Below are positions 54,717-64,000 of a DNA stretch of 64,000 bases, one piece after another. Each line of letters starts with the position of its first letter. Position 1 is the first letter of the stretch. The position numbers and the translations under genes are program-made. Under the pieces are notes generated by a model. That model worked only from the letters and a program-made list of their open reading frames with translations. It ran no database searches and was not told the origin of the DNA. The DNA is taken from the NCBI GenBank assembly GCA_029204045.2, contig JAQNDB010000558.1, positions 1-64,000 on the forward strand, in the 5' to 3' direction. Source of the DNA: Tillandsia leiboldiana (lineage: Eukaryota; Streptophyta; Magnoliopsida; Poales; Bromeliaceae).

Positions 54717-57626
54717 TTAAATACAAACCCCATTAATTAATTCGGGAAAACATTCCCTCATCTTCGATTCCAGTTCCCACGTCGCCTCGCGCTCTTCGTG
54801 GTTGCTCCACTGGACCGTCACATAGGGGATAGTTCGATTGCGCAACTTCTTGTCCTCTCTTGCCAAAATCTGCACCGGCGTCTCCTCGACGCTTAAATCC
54901 TCTCGCAACTCGATGGTGGAGGCATCCAAGGCATGAGAGGGGTCAGCTAAGTATTTTCGGAGCATTGACACATGGAATACGTTATGGACTCGTTCGAGAT
55001 TCGGCGGCAGGGCTAATCGGTACGCCACCGGTCCTACGCGTTCTAGGATCTCGAACGGTCCTACGTACCTCGGGCTTAACTTTCCCTTTATGCCGAAGCG
55101 TCGGTTCCCGTTGGAGGGCGAAACTCGGAGTAACGCGTGCTCACCCACCATGAACTCTAGGTCCCGACGTCTGTTGTCCGCGTAGCTTTTCTGTCTGCTC
55201 TGGGCGGTTAGTAGCCTCTGTCTAATCAATCGCACTTTTGCTTTGGTCTCCTCCACCAAATCTGGGCCCAGAAACTTACGCTCACCCAGGTCGTCCCAGC
55301 ATATTGGAGACCGACAGCGGCGCCCGTACAGGGCCTCGTATGCTGCCATCTGAATGCTGGCCTGGTAACTATTATTGTAGGCAAATTCCACTAGGGGCAA
55401 GCACCGTGCCCATCCTTCGCCCAGGTCTAAAACGCATGCCCGAAGCATGTCCTCCACAATTTGTATCACCCGCTCTGATTGTCCATTGGTCTGCGGGTGA
55501 AAAGCCGTACTGAAGTGCAACTTGGTTCCCATTGCTCGCTGCAGGCTCTGCCAAAAGTTTGACACAAATCGCGTGTCCCTGTCCGACGTGATGGACGTCG
55601 GCACCCCATGCAGCCTTACTATCTCATTGATGTAGGTTTGCGCCAGTCGTTCCCGCGCCCACGTCGTGTGTATGGGCAGAAAGTGGGCCGATTTCGTCAG
55701 ACGGTCCACGATTACCCATATTGCATCGTGTCCCTGTGACGATCTCGGGAACCCGGTCACAAAATCCATGGTAATCATGTCCCACTTCCACACGGGCACC
55801 GGTAAGGGTTGCAATTTTCCTGCTGGACGCTGGTGCTCGGCCTTCACTCGTTGGCACACCAGGCAGTGTGCCACAAATCGAGTCACGTCTCCCTTCATTT
55901 TGGGCCACCAGAAGGTCTGTTTGACATCCTTGTACATCTTCGTTCCCCCGGGATGCGCTGTATATGGAGCTGTATGCGCCTCCCGCAGGATTTCCTCTTT
56001 GAGTTCTGGTAGATCCGGTACGCAGATTCATCCCCGAAATCGTATGGTGCTGTCGGAGTTTACTGTGAAATCACCTCCTGGGTCGGCAGTTACTCTACCT
56101 CGCACCAGCTGGAGTTGGTCATCAGTCGACTGCCCTTCGAGAATTCTGTCAAGCAGGGTAGGTCTGACCACCAGTGTCAGAAGTCGTTCGACTGTACCCG
56201 TTGGTACTACTTCTAGTCTTAATCGCGAAAATTCCGCAATCAGACCATCTTTCTGGGTGATGGCACTTACCCCTGCCTTCTCGGCCTGTCCCTTACGGCT
56301 CAGGGCGTCGGCCACCACGTTTGCCTTTCCCGGGTGGTAGTGGATCGTTAAATCGTAATCCTTCAATAGCTCGAGCCACCGTCTTTGTTGCAAATTTAAC
56401 TCCTTTTGGGTGAATAGGTACTTAAGACTTTTATGATCTGAGTACACATTGCAGTGTGCCCCATACAGGTAGTGTCTCCAAAGCTTGAGGGCGAACACAA
56501 CTACTGCGAGTTCCAAATCGTGCACGGGGTAGTTTCGCTCGTATTCTTTGAGCTGCCTTGACGCATAGGCTATAACCTTTCCCCGTTGCATGAGCACTCC
56601 ACCCAGTCCATTTCGCGACGCATCGCAATACACTTCATAATCCTCCCCTGGTTCCGGTAGGGCGAGAATCGGAGCTCGCGTCAATCTATCCTTGAGCTCC
56701 TCGAAGCTCCTCTGACATTTGTCCGTCCAGATGAAGTTTTCCCCCTTTTTAGTCAAACGGTTTAAGGGGGTGGCTATCTTGGAGAAACCCTCCACGAAGC
56801 GCCGGTAGTACCCGGCTAATCATAGAAAGCTTCGAACCTCTGTTACCGTCGTCGGTTGGGACCAGTCCGTCACCGAATCTATCTTTTTCGGATCGACTGC
56901 GACTCCAGCCGCTGAGATTACGTGCCCCAAGAAGCCAACCTCTCGGAGCCAAAACTCACACTTTTTGAGTTTGGCGTAGAGTTTCTGTTCCCGTAGGGTC
57001 TGGAGGACTGTGCGCAGATGTTCTTCATGTTCCTCGTCTGTACGGGAGTAGATGAGGATATCGTCGATGAAGACCACCACGAATAAATCCAGGAAGGGTT
57101 TGAATACCCTGTTCATCATGTCCATGAACACTGCCGGGGTATTCGTGAGCCCGAACGGCATTACTGTAAATTCGTAATGACCGTAGCGAGTCCGAAAAGC
57201 CATTTTGGGGATGTCCTCCCCCTTGACCTGGACCTGATGATAGCCCGACTGCAGGTCAATCTTTGAGAACACCGTCGCCCCCTTTAGTTGGTCGAAGAGG
57301 TCGTCGATCCTTGGCAGGGGGTACTTGTTCTTAACGGTGACCTTATTTATCTCCCGGTAGTCGATGCACAACCGGAGACTTCCGTCCTTCTTTCTCACAA
57401 ACAGGACGGGCGCGCCCCAGGGTGACGCGCTAGGTCTGATGAAGCCTTTATCCAAAAGGTCCTCCAATTGTGCCTTGAGTTCCTTCAACTCTGCGAAGGC
57501 CATCCTGTACGGTGCCTTGGTGATGGGTTTGGTGCCGGGAAGTAGTTCGATAGGGAAGTCGACTTCTCGTTGCGGCGGCGCTCCGGGGAGCTCTGCCGGA
57601 AACACGTCCGGAAATTCCCTTACCAC
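54717..57626 (-). pseudogene. pol: Gypsy A pol: RT, RNase H, integrase, chromodomain (two nonsense codons)
   Basis: One continuous frame broken by TGA at 56820-56822 and TGA at 56028-56030; both fall inside well conserved sequence. RT (57626-56820) has REFPDVFPAELPG, LFVRKKDGSLRLCIDYRE and the FIDDILIYS active site. RNase H (56795-56028) has VYCDASRNGLGG and ends at DALSRK. Integrase (56027-54717) has the HHCC region ending CLVCQRVKAEH. Its catalytic core has MDFVTGFPRS, SDRDTRFVSNF and TNGQSERVIQIVE. A GPY/F-type module follows (YVGPFEILERVGPVAYRL). The C-terminal chromodomain (VQWSNHEEREATWELE) marks a chromovirus, here Tekay-like. The first listed RT codon is a GTG inside the polyprotein, not an initiator. 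Confidence 0.93.
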
Positions 57627-57924
57627 GGGACCACTGATCCCTATCTGGGGAGCGGCCCTGAACTACCTATCGGCCCATTGGGTCCTCGGCTGCAAGGCAT
57701 AGGGTGGAGCCTATTTATTCCTTGCATGGCCCTTAACGGGCCCCGAGTACACAAGGTTCTCCTATGCTTCGAAGCTCGCCCGCGCACATCGGCCGGGGGA
57801 GGCTTCGCCTAAAACTTAAGGATTCTAGAGAGAGGGAGCGAGAGAGAGAGAGCGTCTAATAGGGGTAGCAGGCTAAGGTGTGACCGGTGCTCCTAATCTA
57901 AGAGGGAAAAGTGAAACCAAAATT
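57627..57924 (-). other. Gypsy A joint where zinc knuckle and protease are missing
   Basis: Only ~300 bp separate gag from RT, too short for a CCHC knuckle plus retropepsin. The RT-proximal ~70 bp still resembles the protease-RT linker (APQIGISGPVVRE). The rest includes a GA-rich tract (57829-57861) and unrecognised sequence, so an internal deletion with filler is likely. Confidence 0.65.
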
Positions 57925-58809
57925 TTACCTGCCGTTACTAGGTCTGGGACGTCGCGTCCTCCACTGCAGTATCCCGGGGAGCCCGTCCACAACGAGACGG
58001 GCCTTGTGGGGTTCTTCTCGTATAACAAACGGGACGCAGTTAACCAATCTTACAAACTCCCTTTGATATTCCATGACCGAGCGGTTCCCTTGTCTAATGT
58101 TCTTCAGGTCGTCTTCCAATTGCCGCTTGACGCTATCGGAGAAGAAAGCGTCAAAAAGTTCCTCTCTAAAGGCCGTCCATGTCGGTAGCGGGTCGTTTGT
58201 AGTTGGATCCGGGCGTACCGTCTTCCACGAGATGCGTGCATTCCCTTCGAGGAAGTGGACGGCTAGTGGAACCCGCTCGTGTTCCTCCATCAGTAGGTCC
58301 TCGAAGAGTTTTTCCATGGTATCCACCCATTTCTCGACGACCCATGGGTCGGTCGTCTCTCCCTCAAAAGTGGGAGGGTCATGCTTCTTGAACCTAGCCA
58401 AATTCGTCCTGACCCTTTCTCGCGTCGTTCGTTGCTCCGTGATCCCTCCTACAGCGGCGGAACCCCCCCCGAGAGTAGGGGTCGTTCCTGCCTCCCCTGT
58501 TGTCGCTCCCATCTCGGGCCCCGTGGTCGTCGGAGTAGGTACGTCCCTTGGGGATGGGGGCTGTTCCGTCGTCGTACCACCCGTCCCTTGCGGTCCCGTA
58601 GTGGGTGCGGTGGTTTCGGGCGGAGGGGTCGGATCGCGTTTGGCTGGCGCGGTTGCCTGTCGCTGCGTCAGGTGACGAACCTGCTCCGTCAGCGTCGCTA
58701 ATTGCCCGGCCATTTCCCGCAGTTGTTGTCGGAGGAGCTGGTTCTCTGCAGTGGTCGGGGTCACTCTGTCCGCGTCCGCATTCTCGGTGGACGATCTAGT
58801 CCGGGCCAT
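57925..58809 (-). CDS. gag: Gypsy A gag (truncated, 294 aa)
   Basis: Starts at ATG 58809 (MARTRSSTENADADRVTPTT), about 200 bp after the PBS. Order: a short coiled coil (ENQLLRQQLREMAGQLATL), a Pro/Thr-rich linker, then the retrotransposon Gag domain (FKKHDPPTFEG ... WVDTMEKLFEDL ... FLEGNARISW ... FREELFDAFF ... VMEYQREFVRLVNCVPF). It ends after VDGLPGILQW in an Arg-rich tail without a zinc knuckle. Full Tekay Gag normally continues into CCHC and protease, so the C-terminus is lost. The start is supported by position after the PBS. Confidence 0.85.
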   Translation of the reverse strand: MARTRSSTENADADRVTPTTAENQLLRQQLREMAGQLATLTEQVRHLTQRQATAPAKRDPTPPPETTAPTTGPQGTGGTTTEQPPSPRDVPTPTTTGPEMGATTGEAGTTPTLGGGSAAVGGITEQRTTRERVRTNLARFKKHDPPTFEGETTDPWVVEKWVDTMEKLFEDLLMEEHERVPLAVHFLEGNARISWKTVRPDPTTNDPLPTWTAFREELFDAFFSDSVKRQLEDDLKNIRQGNRSVMEYQREFVRLVNCVPFVIREEPHKARLVVDGLPGILQWRTRRPRPSNGR

Positions 58810-59014
58810 CGTCCGCTATTTACAAAGAAACCACGTTAACCCTAAGGTTATAACCCTAATACCCTGTCTTACGATTACACCTACATTACGTTCCCCTTTT
58901 TCCCCGTACTCTCACGTACTACGCACTTATACCTTGGTTATCTCATGTCTAATTTGCTTGTGGTACCCTACACTGTGGATGTGGATCACGTCTACTATGG
59001 TTATGGTTGTTTTT

Positions 59015-59025
59015 CTCTGATACCA
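59015..59025 (-). other. Gypsy A primer binding site
   Basis: TGGTATCAGAG on the minus strand, 7 bases from the LTR end. tRNA-Met type. Confidence 0.9.
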
Positions 59026-59032
59026 TTTAATC

Positions 59033-61699
59033 TGTCAAGCCCCCAGGGGTTTTTGAGTCTATCAAGCGAAAATTCGTGTGTCTCTTTTTTTTTTCCTGAA
59101 CAAGGTACATTAAACCTCATCCCCGGTGCGTGCCAGACCGCCACATACACAAAATTCTCCCTGTCCGCGGACAGAGTCTCCTTTGTATATGCACGGCGTC
59201 TCATTTACAACAACATACAACAATCATCAACCATCAACCATACAATAGACATTCAACATCAAGCGGAATATTAAAGCGGCATCAATGTTTAGAAAGGATA
59301 AAGCCAGCAATTAGAAAACCCGTGCCCACACGACACTTCGTTTTGAGAAAACCCTTTTCGAAATCATTTGATTTATCATGAAACCAAGCCGCATAAGAAA
59401 CATCATCAGAAGAACCAAACTATAAAAGTACAACTCATCCACAGTGCCAAGTAATACATGTCCACGAATATTTCTACTCACAAGCAAATTAACTAACATG
59501 CGTAAAAGAGATGAGATAATGATAATAACCAAGCGTTCTAACTACGGTCCTCGCGACGCAGTCTCAACAATCTCCCGGGTAACGCCCCTCGTAGCGCCTG
59601 TCACGGAGTGGGTAAAGTCAGTGACAAACAAAGTAGATGTCTAACAACATTAAGGAATAAGGAGCAAACCGGAAACACCGTAACCATTTCGCTAAAAAAC
59701 CCTGCACATATTAAGCTGGGCCCCGACCCCAGATTTATCAATTTAAATGGGCACCAACCCCAGAATGTTTATCGGAGAGACCAAAGTCTCCCCTCGTGCG
59801 CAAGCACTCCTTTGATGCATTTAACCCCTTCCACGGTGCTGGTGTGCTATTCCCAGCGGGCGCGAAGGGGTCCCCACGGCTCCCACCCCTTTGTGAGGAA
59901 CACGGGTCATACAAGACCACTCTTCCGGAAAAGTACACCCATGCGGAGGCCAATCCGCCTGTGTACGTGCAGCATCCCAAAACGGTTTTTGCCGAGATCG
60001 GCGTGTCATGAACATTGCGACCGCAGCCGCTTCAATTGTTAGATAATAACACAATTATGCGAAAGGTTAAACTGTCCATCTACTTTGTTAGATAAATTGA
60101 GAGCACTTTAATGGCGATAGATGCACTTACTGCACTGGTTGTATTTACAGCAACCGTACCCACCTATTTGGAGAGAGATCGGAACACTCGAATCTTTCGC
60201 GCACCCCCGCTGCGCGTCTGGACCTAAAGAAAGTCCGCAAGGATAACTATAGTCAAAAGCGTGTACTTACATCCGAAAACATAAGACCCAATTTACTCAT
60301 TTGTTTTTGACGGAAAAGTCCAACATTGTCCGGTTGACGAAACGGAATTCCCGAGCCGCCGTCGCTGTCTGCCGGAGCCCCGCGCGGTTCAGAACCGCGC
60401 GGCGTATCTCCGCGGACGATGCCCTCGCGGCGCGGTGCCCCGCGCAGGTTGCCCGTGCGACGGCCGCACGGTGCCCGCGCGGGTGCGGCCCGGCACGGCG
60501 CCCGCGCGGTTGCGGGTCCGTGCGGGTGCCGCCCGCGCGGCAGTCGCGCGGCGCCCGCTTGGTGCCCGCACGGGTGCGGGCCCGCGCGGGTGCCTCCCGC
60601 GCGGCAGCCGGGCGGCGCCCGCGTGGTGCCCGCATGGATGCGGGCCCGCGCGGGGGCCGCCCGCGCGGCAGCCGTGCGGCGCCCTCGCGGTGCCCGCACG
60701 GGTGCGGGCCCGCGCGGGTGCCTCCCGCGCGGCGGCCGCGCGGCGCCCGCGTGGTGCCCGCATGGATGCGGGCCCGCGCGGGGGCCGCCCGCGCGGCAGC
60801 CGCACGGCGCCCGCGCGGTGCCCGCAAGATTGCGGGCCCGCGCGGGTGCCTCCCGTGCGGCAGCCGCGCGGCGTCCGCGCGATACCCGCACGGTTGTGGG
60901 TCCGCGCGGTGGCCGCGCGGCGCCCGTGCGGTGCCGCCCGTGACCCTCCTCCGCGCGATGCCCTAGCGGCATCGCGCGCCTCCGCCGTCCGTTCCGCGCC
61001 TTTTCAAGGAGACGACGTCGGCGACGGTGACGGATACGACGGAGAAAACAAGAAACCAAGAACTCACGAAAAAGACAACGAACGAAATCCCAAATAATTT
61101 AAATAAATTATTTTACTAACCGAAGATCGACGGAAAGGTTGTCCGGTCGTGTTCTTGTCTTCGGTTCGGCGTCCGGGAAGATCGGGCTCCTTCTCTTTCT
61201 CCTTTCCCTTTCTTCCGGCTAGGGTTTCGTCTTTTCTTTTTTCCTTTTTTTTTTTTCTTCTCTCCGATTAGGGTTTTTATTTCCTTTTTCTTTTCCTTTC
61301 CGATAATCGGGATCCCTTATATAGTCGTACTTTACCTTTAATTAATTCCTCTTTAATTCGTACGTAAGAGAATTAATTTATTTTCCGTCTGGGATAATTA
61401 ATTAACTAATTAATTATCCCCCACGAGATAAACCACCTTATCTCTAACGGGTGCAAGATATTTAGCACGGATTCCGGTGCACGACTAATTACCGTATCAC
61501 TTTGAATCCCGTTCAGGGGGTTCCCGATATCGGATTTCAGATCCGATCGCGCCGTCGGCTTTCTTTTTCCGCGCACAATCGCGAAAAAATACTAGCGCCC
61601 CACAATGGCCAACTTCAAGAATTGAATAATTCTATTTCACTTAAAGGCCTAAACGACTACACGTAAGTCAAAAGTACCCCGAAAGACCGGATCACTACA
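59033..61699 (-). repeat. Gypsy A 5' LTR
   Basis: 2667 bp, nearly identical to 51989-54681. The 26-bp length difference falls mostly in the GC-rich array (60350-60965). The terminus adjoining the PBS is decayed to CTTGACA (plus strand TGTCAAG). Confidence 0.94.
60350..60965. repeat. GC-rich array in gypsy A 5' LTR
   Basis: Same unit as 53300-53950 with a slightly different copy number and arrangement. Confidence 0.82.
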
Positions 61700-62227
61700 G
61701 ATTTTCTCAAAGTTTTGAAAACTATTTTTGTCACCGGTCATGTGACGGGAACACTCTCTATCCAGATACCAAGACGAATTATCATATGCATGCAAGGAAA
61801 CATTAGTAACAAGACAAGGGAAGATTTCACCTTTGCGCACCCAAAACCTTTTGGAATGCGTCGGTAATGGTCGTGAGGTTATTCTCCTAGGTGAAGGCGT
61901 CTTGTTAGATCGATTGCTGCTCCTTGATGATGTCGTCTTGTGCGGTGAACTACCAAGTCTCTTTTCCTTTGTATGATTTGCATTTGATTTCTGAGGAATC
62001 ACCTTTTTGGTAGTCGTTGCAAGAAATGTCTGAGTTGAGCGTTTGGCTCCTGTCTTGCAATATCTCCTTATGTGCCCTGAAATACCGCAACGAAAACATA
62101 CCTTTGCGCTTGACGATCCCGAAGAGAAAGAAGTAGGCTTGTTGTCGTTGTTTGTCGTGAAATCCGGTGTCGGAGGAGGAGATACCGACTGAGGCACAAA
62201 AACTGTCCCACTCGAACTTGGATTGTT
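61700..62227 (-). pseudogene. gag-pol: Copia-2, 5' part: gag C-terminus and protease active-site region
   Basis: Continues Copia-2 across gypsy A. On the minus strand it reads SSGTVFVPQSVSPPP, a CCHC knuckle (CFRCGISGHIRRYC), a Lys/Ser/Arg-rich stretch and VRKGEIFPCL, then the protease region SSWYLDRECSRHMTGDK. In Copia-1 the equivalent is LDSGCSRHM, so the catalytic DSG is changed to DRE and the protease should be inactive. The segment ends at GATTT (61700-61704), and gag is cut on the other side at 62227 by LTR G. Confidence 0.88.
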
Positions 62228-62473
62228 TGTAGAGCACCGGGCCTTTGGATAGCGCGCCGACCACATAGATGACTTGGAGCAGAGAGTTGCCTCGGGCGTG
62301 TTGCATTTGGGTTTACAGTTGATGCCGGGTTGATTCGGATCAACGCAGAAGCTCCAGCTCGATTCGGGGTTTTTCCGGGCTTTGTATGCCGATTGAGGAT
62401 GAGATTTGGAAATTACCGACTTCACCGGGGAGCGCCGGAAATTCAAGAACACTTGGAGCAGGTGTACTTTCGA

Positions 62474-62699
62474 TTTACAGCGAGGTTCGGGAGGTTCCGG
62501 ACTGACGCGGAGGGCCCGGAGGCAAAAAGTGAGTTGGAACTGGCAATTTTGGAGCCGGTATTTGATTTGAGCACAACGCCTCAACGGATGAGCTTTTTGA
62601 AGAGAAAAAGCTGTGAGCGCGTGTACTTTTGATTTACAGCGGAGTTCGGGAGGTTCCGGACAGTGGCGGAAGGCCCGAGGACAAAAAGTGAGTTGGAGT
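62474..62699 (+). promoter_or_regulatory. Two ~65-bp modules in U3 of LTR G
   Basis: Each copy has TTTACAGCG, GTTCGGGAGGTTCCGGAC, a GCGG-AGGGCCCG or GGCGGAAGGCCCG part and CAAAAAGTGAGTTGGA. They lie 160 bp apart in the same orientation, the second ending about 45 bp before the TATA box. The position suggests an enhancer. Further copies are in LTR B and the foldback array. Confidence 0.6.
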
Positions 62700-62744
62700 T
62701 GGGTTTTTGGATTAAGTTAATTAATTAATTAAATTGTTTTTCTT

Positions 62745-62753
62745 TATATAAAG
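62745..62753 (+). promoter_or_regulatory. LTR G TATA box
   Basis: TATATAAAG follows the U3 modules and precedes the leader. Confidence 0.65.
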
Positions 62754-62784
62754 GTGGCCCTGTTGCTTTGGGGCGAAGCAGAGA

Positions 62785-62875
62785 AGGAAAAGAGAGAAAG
62801 AAAGAAAGAAAGAAAGAAAGAAAGGAAGAAAGAAAGGAAAAGAAAAGAGAGGAAAAAAAAAAGGAGAAGAGGACT
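62785..62875. repeat. Purine-rich (GAAA)n tract in LTR G
   Basis: GAAA/GAAAG units on the plus strand, downstream of the TATA box. Confidence 0.85.
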
Positions 62876-63094
62876 TGAAGGCATTTTTGGTCTTGGACTC
62901 CCCGTGGGTGGCCGAGTGAAGCTCGTGGGCGTGCGGCGAGCGTCGACGAAGAGGTAAGCAATTCAGATTTTTGGGTTTTTGGAGGTTTGTGCAGTTTTGG
63001 AGTTTTGGTTTTTGTTAATTGTATTTTATTTTGGTTTTTAAAGAGCAAAATTAGATTGGTCGGATTTTTCGGGATTTATTTTCTTTTTTAAAAA

Positions 63095-63640
63095 CTTTCC
63101 GTCGCCGGCGGCCGCGCGCGCGCACAACGGCGCACGCGCGGCGCCAGGGTGCTGCTGTTGGCAGCACCCTGCGGCGACGTGCCGCTGGGCGCGGCGCCGC
63201 GTGCAGCAAAGTGCTGCACGCGGTGCTGCCAGGCCGCGCGCAGGCGCGCGCGGCAGGGCCGCGCGCGGGTGCGCGCGGCACTGCCTGGCCGCGCGCGGGC
63301 CCGCGCGGCACTGCCTGGCCGCGCGCAGGCGCGCGCGACATTGCCTGGCCGCGCGCGGGCGCACGCGGCATGGCCGCGCGCGGCAGGGCCGCGCGCGGGC
63401 GCGCGCGGCAGGGCCGCGCGCGGCAGGGCCGCGCGCAGCGCAGCGGGCTGCGCGCGCAGCGCCGCTGGGCGCCGCGCGCAGTGCCGCTGGGCGCCGCGCG
63501 CAGCGCCGCAGGGCGCTGCGCGGCGCGCTCTATCACCGCGCAGCAGGTCGCTGCGCGGCGCGACCTGGGTTGGCGCCGCGCGGCGGGCCTCCCTCGTCGC
63601 TCGGTGTGCTCCCGGACAGCGGGCTGCACCTCGGGTTGCG
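63095..63640. repeat. GC-rich array in LTR G
   Basis: Units of about 30 bp with GCCGCGCGCGGGCGCGCGCG and GCACTGCCTGGCC. Open frames on both strands are compositional (Ala/Arg). Confidence 0.82.
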
Positions 63641-64000
63641 TGCCGGCGCCGTGTTTTCGCCGTCGGAGCCCGTTGGTCGCCGTCGGCCGCTGTTTTCGCC
63701 GTCGGCCGCGGTGTTCGCCGTCGGCTGCTGCTTTTTCGACGTCAAGCAGATTTTGAGCAGTTTTCGCGAGCAAGTTGCGAGCAGTTTTCGCGCGGGCTTT
63801 CGCGCAGGTTTTCGCTGTTTTTCGCAAGCCGTTTCTCGCTGTTTTGCGAGCAGTTTCGCAAGCGGTTCCGCGCGCAGTTTTCGCTGTTTTCCGCTGTTTT
63901 TGCGAGCAGTTTCACAGGCCGTTTTCCGCTGTTTTCGCGAGCAGTCTCGCGAGCGGTTTTCGGGCAGTTTTTCGCCGACGGAGCAGTTTTTCGCCACCGC
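63641..64000 (+). other. LTR G, region after the GC-rich array
   Basis: Repetitive TTTTCGC, GAGCAGTTT and GCTGTTTT motifs, with no gene recognised. It probably continues as LTR beyond the window. Confidence 0.45.

Larger units (their letters stand above)
51989..61699 (-). mobile_element. Gypsy element A: Tekay/Del chromovirus inserted in Copia-2
   Basis: 9711 bp flanked by GATTT (51984-51988 and 61700-61704). On the minus strand: 5' LTR (61699-59033), PBS (59025-59015), gag, a short joint where zinc knuckle and protease should be, RT-RNase H-integrase-chromodomain, and 3' LTR (54681-51989). LTR pairs are nearly identical, so insertion is recent. Two nonsense codons and the missing knuckle/protease make it non-autonomous. 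Confidence 0.95.
62228..64000 (+). mobile_element. LTR G: gypsy LTR related to element B, runs out of window
   Basis: Starts TGTAGAGCACCGGG within Copia-2 gag, preceded by TTGTT (62223-62227). It follows the U3 order of LTR B: TTGATTCGGATCAACGC, then two ~65-bp modules (62474-62541 and 62634-62699), the TATA box TATATAAAG at 62745-62753, a purine-rich tract and a GC-rich array (63095-63640). The end and any internal region are outside the window. Confidence 0.82.

Noticed and set aside
57829..57861. GA-rich tract as the gypsy A polypurine tract
   Set aside because: It lies between gag and RT and is purine-rich on the wrong strand for this minus-strand element; the LTR-adjacent position is at 54682-54700.

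Overview
The window is repeat-dense nuclear DNA from a flowering plant, most likely a large, LTR-retrotransposon-rich genome. I cannot name the species. I find no host protein gene, tRNA or genuine rRNA gene. Nearly everything is a stack of nested LTR retrotransposons: Ty1/copia of Sirevirus type, Ty3/gypsy chromoviruses of Tekay/Del type, and one Cassandra-type TRIM with 5S-rRNA-derived LTRs. There is also one probable CACTA transposon end and several tandem or foldback repeats.

Layout. 1-12631: a Tekay-like LTR (C1, +) split by a complete 10.5-kb Sirevirus copia element (Copia-1, +, 1279-11735, TSD TATTT). 12632-15675: a second LTR of the same kind (C2, +). 15676-16446: the PBS and LTR end of a minus-strand gypsy element (E). 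16447-19980: a probable CACTA end, then AT-rich DNA with minisatellites and no recognisable gene. 19980-23752: an array of ~1.43-kb units, each a foldback (~160-bp inverted arms) plus a block of CTG/CAG hairpin repeats. 23753-35374: a gypsy element with 4.1-kb LTRs and a decayed internal region (D, +). 35375-43164: a deleted minus-strand gypsy element (B) with a truncated left LTR; its right LTR carries a complete 576-bp Cassandra TRIM (41192-41767). 43165-44634: a fragment of another LTR (F). 44635-62227: a second Sirevirus (Copia-2, -), interrupted inside its protease region by a 9.7-kb Tekay chromovirus (A, -, 51989-61699, TSD GATTT) and cut at 62228 by a further LTR (G, +) that runs out of the window.

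How the parts work together. Copia-1 and Copia-2 are two subfamilies of one Sirevirus lineage, with gag-pol plus a small third ORF downstream of pol. In both, the third ORF sits behind what looks like its own promoter and a 383/384-bp 5'-leader intron. The same kind of short palindrome (GTCCGGAC in Copia-1, GATCCGGATC in Copia-2) clusters upstream of the TATA box in the LTR and again upstream of the third ORF. This is the most interesting candidate system in the window: an element-encoded accessory gene under the same, fast-changing cis-code as the LTR. Other notable patterns are a ~65-bp module shared between gypsy LTRs and the foldback array, and GC-rich tandem arrays in the leader region of several LTR families. 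No autonomous element survives intact. Copia-1 has one nonsense and about three frameshift lesions. Copia-2 pol is open but split and has an altered protease motif. Gypsy A has two nonsense codons and lacks a zinc knuckle and protease. B and D are non-autonomous.

All boundaries, identities and comparisons were made by eye.
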